Positions 1-12,636 of a stretch of DNA of 64,000 nt are shown one piece after another. Where the stretch lies: assembly GCA_963978895.1 (NCBI GenBank), contig OZ022246.1, positions 9,069,794 through 9,133,793 on the forward strand. The letters are read 5' to 3'. Under the pieces are notes generated by a model, which saw nothing but the letters and a program-made list of their open reading frames with translations, was not told the origin of the DNA and ran no database searches. Every line of letters starts with the position of its first letter. The stretch's first letter is position 1. The DNA comes from Erpobdella octoculata. Taxonomy: Eukaryota > Annelida > Clitellata > Hirudinida > Erpobdellidae. A program made the translations under genes and the position numbers.

Positions 1-328
1 TGTGCTTTTGGATTGATTTGTAGCAGCATGTCCTTCAGCAAGGGCTGCTTTTGAGAAACATCAGAAGGCCCACCACACAATAGATATTCAGAAGGCTGAT
101 TCTCCTGAGAGTCCCTGCCACTCTGACCTGGGCCACTGTAATCGGAATGGATTCTCCCTTGGAGCGGATATTGGTACAATTTCGAGTATCCAGAAAGCGA
201 AGAGTTGCCAGACAGTCCTTCGGTAACAAGATTGTCAATTAGATTACGAGCTGTCACAACTTTCGGCTCGGAGATGGGAGTCATCCTGCCGTTGTACTTC
301 AGCTGATCAGGAGAAGTAGTGGGTATCA
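1..328 (-). CDS. C2H2 zinc-finger protein, next exon (partial, runs off left edge)
   Basis: Acceptor at 329-330: a T-rich tract, then CCCATCTAG, then TGATACCC. The single G left from the previous exon plus TG gives a valine codon. The frame then stays open through to base 1 with no stop: IPTTSPDQLKYNG ... SEPKVVTARNLIDNLV ... KDMLLQINPKA. The Ser/Gly/Gln-rich composition fits the rest of the protein. No finger lies in this exon, so the protein extends at least 109 residues beyond the clustered fingers. The true C-terminus is outside the window. Splice-site quality, matching phase and a full-length open frame support it; no transcript is available. Confidence 0.7.
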
Positions 329-677
329 CTAGATGGGAAAAAAAACTTTGTTAAAACAAGAAAGCCAGTACTAATGATAACGGTTTCTAACATTTAACGT
401 TAAATAAAACAAAAGTAATGGAAGTTTGTCAATGTAAAAGTGCAAAAGCCAAAAAAATTATATGAAAATATACAAACAATAAATTCTAATCAAATATAAT
501 TACGAATCTAAACATAAATAAGACAAGTAATCTATCACATTCATTGCTGGCAACAAACATATTCCTAACAATCATTACCTTCGATAAAGGAAGTTAATAA
601 CAAACTCCTTCAACATATATGGATAATTAAATGTTCACTAGTTTATAAGTAATTGCAAACTATAAAATCTGCGATAC
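329..677 (-). other. Intron of the zinc-finger gene
   Basis: A 349-bp AT-rich intron between donor GTATCG (677-672) and acceptor CTAG (332-329). Phase 1. No other feature is seen in it. Confidence 0.65.
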
Positions 678-3597
678 CTTTGTCTTGTTTTAAGTCCGCA
701 GACAAGTTTTGTTCCTCTTGTTGAAACTTCTTCAAGAAAAAGCTCTTTTTTGACGAAGGTGTCCTCTCAGAATCACAATCTCCAGTCAAAGACTTTGAGT
801 TGTCGATAAATCTGTTGTCCTCATCTAGTTTTTGTAGTTTCTCCTGACTGAGAATTGCATCCATCGTGGGACTGACTGTAGAGGCTACGTCATCACTAGC
901 AACCTTCTGATCGGACTCGGGACACGTAGTGTCGGGAATGGCCTTCTGTATTTCCGTCCCTTCCCGGGAGGAAAACTTGCTTTTGATGCGAGTCAGCGAA
1001 AGAACGCGCTCGTGTTCTCTGGTGTGAACATACAAAACCTCCTCGTTGGTAAAGGCCTTCCTGCAATAGAGACATCTGTATTCCACGTCGACCTGCCGCT
1101 GTTCCAGATGAAAGCCCTCCAGGTGTTTGTTCAATTCCTCTGCATTAGCAAACCACTTGTTGCAAGTTCGACATGCGCAGGAACGCACCATGTGCATGGA
1201 AGATATGTGAGCTTTCCAATCCATGACATCTTGAAAACCTTCCATGCAGGTCGTGCAGTTCATCTCCGAATCGAGAGCAAACTGGTGTCTGCAACTCATT
1301 GGAAAAGATTGTTTCAGTTCTTCGAATCCTTCTTTTCCAGGAATGTACTTGTTGTCGTTCTTTAGCTTATCTTGACTTTTGATTTTTAAATCTGCTTGAT
1401 CAAGAGCTGGCAATCCAACTTGCGAGGGGAAAGCGGGAGACACTTTTGAGATGATCGGATAGACTTCGGCAACCTGCTTTGGAACGGAATGAAAACCATC
1501 TGCTTCTTGCCTAGGCTTATGAATAAGAAATCCTCGTGGATCGGAAATGCACGAACTACTACTTTTAGCTTCGATCGTTGAAGACAAGGAGTAATGGTCA
1601 GGATGAGGTTCTTGACTATGATCTTTCACAAAATGCATTCGTAAACTTCTGTAATTGCTATGTATAGAATTACACAGCTTACACTGAAAGCTTTGAACTT
1701 CAAGAGCAGGTGGAGGAGGTTGACTATTCCTAACCTGATTTACTGGTGAAATCGGTAGAAGTTGGGGAATCAGTCGGGGACTAGACGACTTAGGATCCTT
1801 GCCAGATTCATGTACCCTGTAGGCAGCCTCAAGTTCAAAAGATTCAACGTGGTGTCTTCGAGAATGCGATTTGATTTGTTCGTTTGCTCTCGGAGTAGCT
1901 CGATCCCAAGTTGAATAAGGCTTGCTAGGACCTTCATCTGTTATCTTTGGAGGGCAGCAACCATCTCTGTAAGAAAACATATCCGAACGACTAAGTTTGG
2001 CTTTAGCAGCATCCGAAGAAAGTTCTGAATGTCGAGAAGGAAAGTTGCGGCCATAGTGTTCGGACAGGTAAGTTTTCAAAGTTTCAGCATCTCCAGGCCT
2101 GAGAAATGCCGGATTGTAAGATGATGACGACGACAATGAAGATGGTACTTGTGAATGCCCCCTGTCATTTTCTGCAGCCAAGTATTGATAATACGGACCA
2201 GATTTGGATGGATGACCATAAGAAGGACCATAAAACTTAGCTTTCTTACTCTCTGGAACATCCGGTTGAGAAAAATTGTTGCTATGCGATAACGAATGTT
2301 TATCACTTTTTCTGACTCGTAAGTCAATGGGAGTTTCCTCTGTGATTGACCTGGCCTGAGGTGACAACTGAGATGAATGGTGAGGTATCGTATATCGCTC
2401 GTTAAGAAACTGCTGCTGATGATGATGATGATGATACAGCTGATCAATCGTTTTGTTGTAGTTGTAGACATCATCCTTGTTATAGGGAGACACAAATCCC
2501 GAACCAACGTTCTCTGTGGGCGTTTCTCTAGGGGACTGGTGCCTGGAATGAAGCTTTGGAGATACTCTGACATCCATTCTTTTGTATATGATCTCTTGCT
2601 GAGGTGCTTTGAATGAAACATGAGGAATTGCAGAATTCTGAGCTTTCATTTCATGAGGTTTCAGTAAGAGATGTGCATACATTTGCTTGGCAACAGGTGG
2701 AAAACTATGATGAGAGTATCCGCCTTTTTCCGAACTGAAGTTTGCTTTCCATTCTTCTGAAGATGGACCGTTTTGGGAAATTGCAACCATTTGTGGTAAG
2801 CATTGGGAAGTATCGTAAGGAGAAGCTCTGAGCGACCTTGGAGAGATTTGTTTGCTTCCTCCACTGAGAACTTCATAAGGTGCTAAATCTCTTGCCTTCA
2901 TGACTACATTTTTTTCGGTATCGTAAGGACTAGCTTTATCGTATCTTCTCTGGTGCGGTATATCAGGAGAGCAGTTTGTGATCTCATTATCAGGTTTTAA
3001 AACAACAGGAGAGCTTGGAACTTTAGTTCCATTTGCAACAAATGATTTTTCCTTATGAGACGACTTGTACTTCTCGTCATAGTTTAACTCGTGCGAACTA
3101 GAAGTAAAAAGCAATGGCAAAACGCACCTTTCTGGAGACTGCTGTTCTGAATTTTCATATTTCATGAGTTCATTTTCTACTAAAGCTCCAATGCAACTAG
3201 ATATAGTACTCGCACCTTGAGATATATTAGAAGACAGACTAACCTTACCTCGGAGAGAGCCACCTTTAATGTCAATAACTGCAGAAACAGATTCTCCAGT
3301 TTGATAATCTTTCAAAAATCTTTTCTTTGGAGCATAAACAACAGAAGTTTTATCCACCGGTCTGCCAGAATCGTTCGTTTCGAGAGTACTTTCATCATCT
3401 TTATTATGTGGTGTTAATTTTTCCATGACTATGTTTCGGAGTGTCTGTAAATCCTTCCGAGGAAATTTTGGACTGGGGTCGTATTCACCTGATTCTGAAG
3501 AATTATCTGGCGTTTCTTTGGCACAGCTCTGACGTCCAGCAACGAGAGGGTCATTTAAATTTCCCATGACTTTCAATGGTGAACGAGATAACGTCAT
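678..3597 (-). CDS. C2H2 zinc-finger protein, large coding exon
   Basis: A 973-codon open exon. The start at 3597 is fixed by an in-frame TAA immediately upstream. Four C2H2-type fingers are visible: about residues 634-660 (CKLC ... H ... H), 779-801 (CTTC ... H ... H), 806-830 (CRTC ... H ... H) and 838-862 (CLYC ... H ... H). The last three form a C-terminal cluster. The long N-terminal part is low complexity and Ser/Pro-rich, with a His/Gln run near residue 390, two ASPYDT repeats, and a PIDLR motif near residue 421 that resembles a CtBP-binding PxDLS site. The architecture suggests a nuclear DNA-binding transcriptional regulator, possibly a repressor; this is inference. The spaced fingers and PIDL motif recall teashirt-type proteins, but I cannot assign orthology. 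The exon ends at 678 with donor AAG|GTATCG. Reading on would give a short intronic tail and stop at 643, which I reject as the true C-terminus. Confidence 0.85.
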
Positions 3598-3629
3598 TTA
3601 GTAACATCCTAATGAATTTCCGTCAACTC
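3598..3629 (-). other. 5' UTR segment and upstream splice acceptor of the zinc-finger gene
   Basis: Reading the minus strand, TTTATTTCTTATTTTCAG is followed at 3629 by GAGTTGACGG, then 32 bp to the ATG. This looks like a 5' UTR intron acceptor, implying a non-coding first exon upstream (to the right). The first exon itself was not located. Confidence 0.5.
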
Positions 3630-5549
3630 CTGAAAATAAGAAATAAATTTTGCTTCATTCGAACAGTTTGTTTACTTCGAACCGCGACGTCAAGCAGCCG
3701 AACGCGAAATGATAATTTTAACGACGCAGCCAATGGAGGAGCCTACTCAAAACAAAATGTCGTAATCGTCGTAATGCTAACTGAATCAAGACAGAAAGTA
3801 AAATGCTCCCCAAAATAAACTCGTTAATGCTTGATGCTGTTGTTCTACGACAGTACCTACAGTTTAATCTACAACTTTGTGAGCACAAAACAATTTCTAA
3901 GACTTCTACAATATATAGAATATAGATGCATGTATACAATATATAGAATATAGATGCATGTATTCACCCGCGCGCGCGCATAAAACGTTTCTTCAATGTA
4001 GCTTGAATAATTAATTACGACAGACTAAACCAAGTCTGCCATTGCGAACAAAAATTATCTAGGCCAGGACTGATACATTATAATAATTGACACGGTGAAG
4101 GTCGCGCCTTTCCCGCAGGCTGTTGCACGTGAAATGAGGCTTGCTGCTTTGCAAAGTTGGATTGATGGAGAGGTTTCGCTTTCTCTGCCATTCATTCAAT
4201 CGATCCAGCCGCACCTACGTTCTACGTTCTACACTAGCAGCCACTTTTTCGTCGCAATGTTTGCTGGTTTTTGCCGATAGATATCTGTGCAACTAGGTCA
4301 TCGATTTTTGAAACGTGAAGAACTAACTCGGCCTTCCCGTCGCTTGTTCTCACTAAGCCAACGTGAGTTTCTTATTCAACAACGAGAGAATGGTGTGGGA
4401 GAATTTACAGCTATTTATCTGACGCGAACTTCTTCAAGAATAGCACATCTACAAACTTCTAATATTAGCTTGAAGTGGTGAACAATTTAGGACGAAACTA
4501 TGATCTACGGTTGTTTTCTAACTGGCACGAGACCTACAGGCGAAGTCTAGTTGCCGTGTCAAGGTCGACAGAACAAGAAGGTCACCAAGCGATAAACAAT
4601 AAAAAAGTAAATGCGCATCTTATTAGTGCTGTGGAATTTGAGCTTGCCTACGCCAGAATGTTTCAGCTTGTGATTTTGTGATCTTATTTTTCTTCTGGCC
4701 ACAGTGTGGCTAAAATGAAATCTTGGTGTCTCCTATTCAGAGAAACTTTAATGATCGAGGTTAATGTCAATGTATATATAACGGATTTCACGATGAATAA
4801 TGAAATCGCTCATTTGTTATATCGATTGGACCAGCATACCGACATTAAATAACTGCGTCTCACGTGAAGGACAGGGACAAGTGGAAATTATTCTCAAGAA
4901 CTTCTGTAACTATGTATTTGTTTTTAACTCAATTAGTCAATGCGTTTGAAATGGTTGTTTCTGTAGAAGGGGCCGTCCCTAAAGTACGTCACGCTCCAAG
5001 GGTGAGGGGATTTAAGAAAGTGTGACAGGTTACAGGGGGGTACAGATCATGTGTGACGTCACTTTTTTATATTTATTTGTGTACCATTATTTACATACTA
5101 AGTTAAGTCGGTTTTGTTAAGTCTATGAAATTACCACCATCACCACGAGGTGCACGGGGAAGGGGGGGCGGATGAATGATCAACCTGCAATGCAAACTAT
5201 TCTTACATCACGCCGCAGTAAGATCATGAAAGTATTTTTAAGTTCTTCTCTGTTATTATTAACTATATTCTTGTGTTCGTTGACGCTTTCATATTAAGGT
5301 AATGAAGTCGGTTATATATAATTTCTAATTTCGCTAATAATGAAGTCAGATATAGCGATGCTCCGCTCCAGCTTAAGCGGAAATCGTTTAATCAGACAAG
5401 TAATCAACGGAATTAACTATAAGAGTATTTAACTTTCTACCTTTCACGTACACATGCTGACATAATAAATATAAACCATATTTTCTGAATATTTTTGATG
5501 AGATGAGATATTATCCCGATGATGTACGTCAATCAGCCCGTCACAATAT
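3630..5549. other. Upstream region of the zinc-finger gene, no gene seen
   Basis: Contains the presumed promoter of the minus-strand zinc-finger gene. A CRE-like TGACGTCG lies near 3687-3694 (minus strand) and a short CG run at 3968-3978. Around 4968-5065 there is GC-rich sequence with two GTACGTCAC/GTGACGTCAC-like blocks that resembles a transposon edge, but I could not find both ends. Open frames here are short and unsupported. Confidence 0.4.
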
Positions 5550-5550
5550 A

Positions 5551-5595
<45 letters not shown>

Positions 5596-5622
5596 CTCTC
5601 TCGCTCTCTCTCTTTCTTTCTT
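5550..5622. repeat. (CT)n microsatellite
   Basis: Imperfect CT dinucleotide tract with CG and TT interruptions. The frames it opens on both strands are not genes. Confidence 0.9.
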
Positions 5623-8023
5623 GTTCACTCACAGACAGAGACACACATCGTCTTTTTTCTCTCTTTCGTTTTCCTTTCATTGATCTAATTATTGAGTACT
5701 ACTGCCTCAACGCCGCCACACATTTGTAGGCTACATGTGACATGAATGAACAACAACAAGAAGAAGAAGAAGAACGAGAAAGTTTTAACGATTTCTACCA
5801 TCGAGCAACAAAATATACAACTGTCCTCAAGGACAATTTTCTTCCAAATAAAAACCACTTCTGTCTGTCTAGTAGTGTCTGGCCTTCTCAACGACTACAG
5901 TTGCAGGTAAACCTATTTATTAGGTCAAGTAATGTACATGTAACAACGAACTTTTTGCACGAAATTAGCTCATACTTTGACGCTGTCGAAGTATTTCTAT
6001 TTTTATTTAACTATTAATTTATTAAACGCTGCAGGGGTGGATACCGGGGGATGGTCCTGGGGGCCCGCACCCCCATTTTCGTTGAAAAAAACTCGAATAA
6101 GCACTTTAAAGGCAGTTACATGCAACATTAAAGGCAACTTGGAGCAAGTTACGATAATCAGGTAGCTCTGGATGGCCATGGCGCTGCTGTTGTCTTAAAG
6201 CAAGGCACGAACAAAGAAGCAAAAATTTTTAAGGTTCATGTAAAAATTCTGCAGGTTTACTCGATCAAGAAGCCAGTTGAATTCTGAGATGTCTGTTGGC
6301 GATAATCATAGATGAAAATAAAATACAGCAAAAATGAGTTAATGGTGTATTAATTTTTTTAATGATCTGCTTCTTTACTGTTTACTTCCTATTCCGAGCT
6401 TGTTTACTATATTAGTTATTCTCGCTTAGGTACAGAGAGATGTTTATTATATCTTAGGTACAGAGAGATGTGTTTCTGTTTTCTTTCTTCTTCGGTTTCT
6501 CGTATGATTTATTTCCATCCAACGATAATAAGCACAATAGGAATAACAGTGAGTTATTGTTATGAAGATACTATGACAAACATGAGAATCTACTACACAC
6601 ATACAAACACACACGCACACACACACACACGGTGGAAACGTACAACTAATATATCCACGTGCCGCACCCACTCACGTTACCAGCGTACATATTTGACATG
6701 CTATGCATTTGACGACTTATGGATTGGTTGAAGTCTCGAAAAGAGAGTACACAGTTCAGTTTCCAGTCGTGTACACCAATGTGCGGTCACGTGAACACGT
6801 GGACCAGTTAATAACTCATTAAGTCATAGCGCTCTTCAAAGAATTAATTGATTACTGAGAAATGTAAATAACAACGGCGGCGACTGATAAAAACCACGAG
6901 GAAAATGATCACTGAGTACTTACTTACTCTGCCTGCCTGCCTAAGGTTCAGCTGCGACGCAAGCCGTTGTATTAATTAGAACAGATAATTTGTCTTGCCA
7001 ATGTTACCTGCATCAGTATAATGTAGTACTGTACTGATTTTCAACTCAAACACTGAATTTACAATGGAAGCATGTATTATACAAATGTCTAACTCAACCA
7101 TTAAAAATAGCAACAAATAAAATAGCGTCAAAATCATGAACGAAATTAGCAACTTAACAAGGACTACTTGATACAAGAGACAGAAATTAGTCATATTATT
7201 AGCCTTATCTACCTCAAGGTAGCCAAGATAAGATTTGGACGTGGGTCCGAATTTTTGACCCGCTCCTCTAAAATTTAAAATACAGCTCGACCAGTGAAAA
7301 CCATGTACATGTATAGAATAAGTATATCGGAGATGAACGAATTATCGCTCTGGATGCAAAGATGGCCTCCAAAACGATTTAGAGTCTTCTGAATGGATCC
7401 TTCACGTGATCTACAATCTATTTTTAACTCCATTATACTTTTCACTTTCACTATTGATTTGTTAAAAAATGCCGTTCTATTGCTGCGTTAGAAGTTGTTC
7501 AAACATTTATACGTTTAAACGAAACTGGGCTAAATGACAGGCAATCGTTGCCCGTTGCTGCTATTGATTCAATATCACAGATTTGATCGTATAGAAACAA
7601 AATGGTTTCTCACAAATTGACTCAGCGGTCTCTTAAAACACATATGTTGATGTTGCAGAAGAATCCTGATACATTACTCATCATCACAATAAAACAACCA
7701 TCGATTGAATCATCTACGTACGTCCTACGTGCTCAACGACACAGACTAACGCCCTGATGACGTTATCCACACAAGTCGCACAATCCATTAATCTAAACTA
7801 TTAATATTAACCTATTAAAAGACTTTTCGATGATATATTCAGCCAGCCAACTTCTAATTTGCAGCAACATATTGCATTTAACAGTTCAGCAGAATAATTA
7901 TAGTAACTTTTGTTTGAATATATTTCATATTGTATTACTTGCTTTTCTTCTGTCCAATGCTTGCAAGCTATTACTGGTTAACCAAGCGAATTGGACATAT
8001 TGGACAATATAGTTTTAGCCGTA
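5623..8023. other. Intergenic, no gene supported
   Basis: AT-rich. Holds a short CA tract (about 6599-6630), a G-rich block at 6034-6080 beginning CAGGGGTGGATACC that resembles a hAT-type terminus without a partner, and a dispersed repeat at about 7300-7395. No splice-consistent coding segment was found. Confidence 0.4.
7300..7395 (+). repeat. Dispersed repeat copy (partner near 45.04-45.12 kb)
   Basis: Shares GTATAT-GGAGATGA, then AAGATG-CCTCC, then AAAACGATTTAGAGTC with 45035-45125 in the same orientation, with modest divergence. Element class unknown. Confidence 0.5.
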
Positions 8024-8065
8024 ACTAGCTAAAGCACCCGACGTTGCTCGGGAAGGTTTGATATT
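8024..8065 (-). repeat. Short CACCCG-CGTTGC-CGGG repeat, Helitron-like end
   Basis: ACTAGCTAAAGCACCCGACG followed by TTGCTCGGG. It resembles the ACTAGCGGGG...CCCGGCGTTGCCCGG end of the better copies at 20275 and 50492 but is diverged. Its other end was not found. Confidence 0.3.
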
Positions 8066-8392
8066 ATAATATGTCATATTAAAACACGATTTTTATTGGA
8101 CAACTGTTTGCTATTTTAGTGGTTCTTTGGCATCGATCAGGACATTAAAAACACAACTTACAATTTTTTTTGTAGTTCCAACTCACGAACACGCTACGAA
8201 TAGTTGGTCGTGGAAAAATAGAAGTGCCACTACATAATCATGTTCTGCTGAAGTATAATGAGTCATGAGGGAACTAACTTTAAGTATTAAGATGTGTAGT
8301 GGCCCTAGTGGCATCCCAAGAAGATCATTATAATTAAGACATTCTGAGACGCTGTACTGTCTCGTTATAATCCGTAAAATGTCAATCGACGT

Positions 8393-9991
8393 CAGTGGCG
8401 TAGGGAGGGGGGCTGGGGGACAGTTGTCCCAGGGCGCAGGGCTGGGGGGCGCAATATCAGTGACCAAAATTTTTTTGTTATTCTTTTGCTTTACCTAGCA
8501 ATTTCTATGACTCTCATTTAGATCAGTGCAAGTCAAGTCAAGCAGTGCAGTTAAAAGCTTGTATAGATTATGCTCTATATAGTATATCCGAGGTATAGCT
8601 ACATTGGGTTAGTCAGTGTAGCCGCCTACACATAACTGCTATTACTAATTTTAGTTTCGTTTTTGTCTCACGGGACCAACGGGCTGCTGGAGAAATGGAT
8701 GATAATGTAGATAATCTTCCGTAGTATGACACATAGACATTAGACTCGGGACTTAATAATAGCACTAATATACTGAGTCTATGTATTACAATTATGAATA
8801 TAAACTAGTAAAATCTGTTTTGAGAAATATGTAGCACTGAGTGCACAGTAATAACTCTGTTATGTGCCTGCAGCAGTTGAATGAAATTTTTCTTATACAA
8901 ACAAATTTACACAATACACATTGAACAGGCTGGGAGGATGCGACAGCATCGGTATGCATCCAGCCATGATTCAGTGCTAAAAGCAAAGGAAAGATGTGAG
9001 CTATGGGGAGTTGCTGTAGAAAGTAGAATCAGACGACGGAGAAGAAAAAATTGTTCGGATCATGAAGAGTATTTTAGATCGACTTCAACAGGAGATGACA
9101 ACAAGGTGTACTCGTCTCAAAGATCTGAACTTCAAATTCGGATTCTTACTTGATGTAGACAAACTTTTGAATGACAAAGATCTAGACAGTCTCCGTCATC
9201 ATTGTATTGAATTTGGAAATTTTTATGACTCGGATGTTGAAGGAATTGAGTTATTAAATGAAATATGTGACTGCAGAATGCTCCTTGAGACCCGCCAGGA
9301 TACTGCATCAAAGACTCCTACAGAACTTTTGTCGTTCATTGTTAGTTGCGTGTTGCTCTACAAATCCTTCTTACCATAGCTGTCACGATTGCCAGCTGTG
9401 AGCGATCCTTCAGTAAATTAAAAATAATTCTTTCCTACCTTCGAGCATCCATGGGATAAGATAGACTTAGCGATCTGGCCCTAATGAGTGTGGAGAAGGA
9501 AGTTCTTGAACAGATTGATTTTGATGATATAATTAACCAGTTTGCTGCAGTAAAAGCAAGAAAAATAAATTTTGTTTAAAACTCAGCTCATTTTTAACCA
9601 CAATTTTAGACAATACCTATCTGTTGTTTTGCTTTTAAATTTTATAATTTTTCTTTCGCACTTCTGACTCAGCGGACAAGAAAAATACAGAATTATAAAA
9701 ACTACTGGTAAATAAATTGAAAGAATCTAATTATATACGTAATCATATTCATTAATATTTTGTAATTGTAAGAAAAACAGTATAATAGTAAAAACTAAGA
9801 AAGAATAATACAATTATGATGTAAGGTGCAATATGCATATAGAAATTTAAATACACTGAAATGCATGTATATAGGCGCCAGAGACTGTAGCCTACATGCA
9901 AATACTGAGTACGACAGTTATTATATTTTATGTAGGGGGCGCAGATTTTGTGTTTTGTCTCCGGGCGCAGAAAACCCTAGCTACGCCACTG
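8393..9991 (+). mobile_element. hAT DNA transposon, decayed, with 8-bp target duplication
   Basis: The left terminus begins CAGTGGCGTAGGGAGGG. The right terminus, read inward, is CAGTGGCGTAGCTAGGG: an 11-bp perfect match, then a partial one. Both ends are flanked by the direct repeat ATCGACGT (8385-8392 and 9992-9999). The 8-bp duplication and CAGTG terminus are diagnostic of hAT. Length 1599 bp, so it is internally deleted compared with autonomous hATs (2.5-5 kb). It contains the 3' part of a transposase gene, now broken. Confidence 0.93.
8937..9579 (+). pseudogene. hAT transposase C-terminal remnant
   Basis: This is the 3' portion of a ZMYM1-type hAT transposase. An arginine-rich segment (SRIRRRRRKNC) is followed, in another frame, by 9062-9360, and after a further shift by the dimerisation region (ASCERSFSKLK ... 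LSVEKEVLEQIDFDDII-like), ending at the TAA at 9577-9579. That is the family's typical SxxERxFSxLK block and C-terminal tail. At least two frameshifts and an in-frame TAA after RASMG break the gene. No N-terminal zinc finger or first catalytic Asp region is present, so this copy cannot encode an active enzyme. Confidence 0.8.
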
Positions 9992-12636
9992 ATCGACGTA
10001 TATGACGACCTTCTCTTGCGTGAATAGGTGACTCAATGGCGCTTGCAATGTCCAACATAATAGCGATCTAGAAGTTATCCGACTAACGCCACGTTAAAGA
10101 TCGTCAAAATGAAATAAAACAAAACAAACACTCATCTTTATATAGGTATTAAAAACCGAAAAAAGCTTTGTTTCGATGGAAAAGAAATAAAATTTTTCAT
10201 AAACTGAAAATGAAAGCATAAAATTTTACATGAATTATAAGAATACGGCGAATCAGTTTGAAATTGTATCCTGACCAAAATTGTTTACGGCCATGAGGGG
10301 TTGGGTCATGGAATTTTAACATAATATTCGGCCGGATCGGGTAAGATAAGATTGGGCCAAGTTAAAAAACATATTTAAATTATTTTTAATGAACATTACA
10401 GATTCTCTCGTATAGACCTCCGAGCCTATAAAGTGTTTCTGGTTTCAGCAATTACCACAAACCTATTGCAGTATTGGGCGAACGAGGCAAAGGTAAAACA
10501 ATGCTTGCCGAAACAGTTCGTCATCTATATAGCATTTTTTACGACAATTTTTATAGCGCCGTGTGCATCAGAAGCCGCTTAAAGCAAGTTCAACACAGTC
10601 GAAGCGAGACTTCTCTTCTTTAAGCAGCACAATTACAGATCCCCTTTTCACGACTTTCAGCTACACAAGTTGAACCGATAGAAACTGTAAAAGGGGAATT
10701 ACAAGCAGGACTTTAGTAATATTAAATTTCTATAAAAAAAAACGATTCTACAAAACTAATAAAATTTATTGATTACTTAATAGGTATGAGTTAGGCTGGG
10801 TCAATAAGTTGAAAACGTTTATGGGTTGGGTTTTTGTGTTAGGTCAGGTCGGCAAAATTTGACCCACGAAAAACAACTTTGATCCTAACAAGCAGACTGC
10901 ATGCATCATTGTAATAATATAATATTATTGGAGTGGCCGTCAACGTGTTTAATACCAATGCGTTGCATTACCCTCTGGACTTTCATGCAATAAAGATAGT
11001 GTCGTTCGGCCCCGCATAAGTGATGACGGCTGTTTATTAGCTAGATGACATGTTTTTCCGTAGGCACGTGTTCACATGTTCTCATAGTTACGAGACCCGG
11101 TGAGGGGTAGGGTAGTAGTCGTAGGTACTTTTCCAAAGGTTTTTCAAAGACTCACACTCTCTCTTTTTAAAACACATAAGGCCTGGAAGGGGGTAGTTGT
11201 TTGTGGGTACTTTTCCAACAATTTTACTTCAATCTATGTCCCCTATGAGAACTTCTGTTTCAGTTGGGGGGTGTATCTCCCCATCCCCTTGGATCCATCC
11301 CTGGTCCACCCTTGAACATTTCACCTACATTCTGTTCAACGAATGTTTCAAAACTTCGATCTTGTTTAATGAATGCTCAGAAAGGTGTAAAATAAGTTAT
11401 TGTTTGTAATTTGATGAACCTCAACTTGAAAAGATAATTATTATTATTAGGCCGGTCAGAAGTTTAGTGGAAGCACGTTACATTTTGATACAAATTTAAA
11501 ACATATTGTTTTTATCATCCTCATCACCATCATTATCTAATAATTGCGAATGTTTCAACCCCTCCTCCCAGTTGACCCCTCTATGTAAATTATGAAACAA
11601 AACATTCTTAATTTCTCATTCAACAAGGGGAAAGATCTCTATGAGAACTTCTTCTGTTTCAGTTGCCGATGACAAAGGCATTGTTAGAGCAGATAAAAGA
11701 ACTAAAAATATGGTTTCGTATCGTCCCGGCCGACAATACTGGAGGCAAAGAGAGATGGGAGCGCCAATGGCGGTCAATGCCACATTCAGTCGGTGGCATG
11801 AACCACGAAACACGAAAGTAGGTCGCATGATGTTATCAATCACATCTGAACCACGGCACTCTTACTTCAACCGAACTAGAACTTCTTTTCATCGGTTTTT
11901 CTTTTCACATCGCGATGATAAAGGCTAGTTAGCGTACCGCCGATTGTACTGCCATCCATATAGAGCTATCATACACGATTAAGAACGAAAACAATGAGAT
12001 TATTTTAGCGATTAAAGAAAATGCATTCGCTAATATATTAACACATTTCTGATCAGCCAACCTGTCATCAGCGGTTATTTGTTTTTCAGCTATGCTTGGG
12101 ATATTACTTACTTACTTACCGCAGTTTGAAAAAGAAAGGAAACTTCAATAGCAGCGAGTAGCATTGAATGCCGCTTTTAAATCTGTCACTTACTTGGTCA
12201 TAGTATTTACTTATTTACAGATATCAATTGATCAAAGTTATATGACACCTTTCACTAAAGCTCAAACTTGAATGAGCTAAGTACGTGAGTTGAAAAATAG
12301 AAGATACAAACGCAATGAAGAATAAGAATAAGAATGAAGAATTTGCAACCAACATTGATACAACATGGGAATTAAGAATTTGCAACTTACATGCTAAGTC
12401 GACACGCGTGACGCTCAAAAAGGTTTCCACTAATTATAATACTAAGAAATTCACGAAAGATGGAAAGTCTCCCTTCTTCCCCTGATCAAAAGAATACATT
12501 TCAGAAAGTTATTCAGTGATTCAGAACGAATTTAAATAAATCAATGTCACTGAGAATTATCTTTTTATTTAAACTTAAAAGCAACAGTTAAAATTCGGTC
12601 ACCATAATTTATATATAGCGTTAAATATAATTTATG
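9992..12636. other. Intergenic, mostly unannotated
   Basis: AT-rich. Contains GGTCGGGTC/GGTTGGGT-like GC islands (10305-10350 and 10795-10870), possibly the edges of an old DNA element. Around 11210-11260 and 11636-11665 the phrase ATGAGAACTTCT-TGTTTCAGTTG occurs twice. No gene supported. Confidence 0.35.

Noticed and set aside
35..238. Separate 67-codon minus-strand gene at the left edge
   Set aside because: It is a different frame of the second zinc-finger exon, whose in-phase frame is open to the edge.
4095..4681. Three short plus-strand frames upstream of the zinc-finger gene
   Set aside because: 60-68 codons each, no recognisable motif, no splice-consistent join.
6034..6080. hAT-type end CAGGGGTGGATACC
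   Set aside because: Only one terminus visible; could not define an element.
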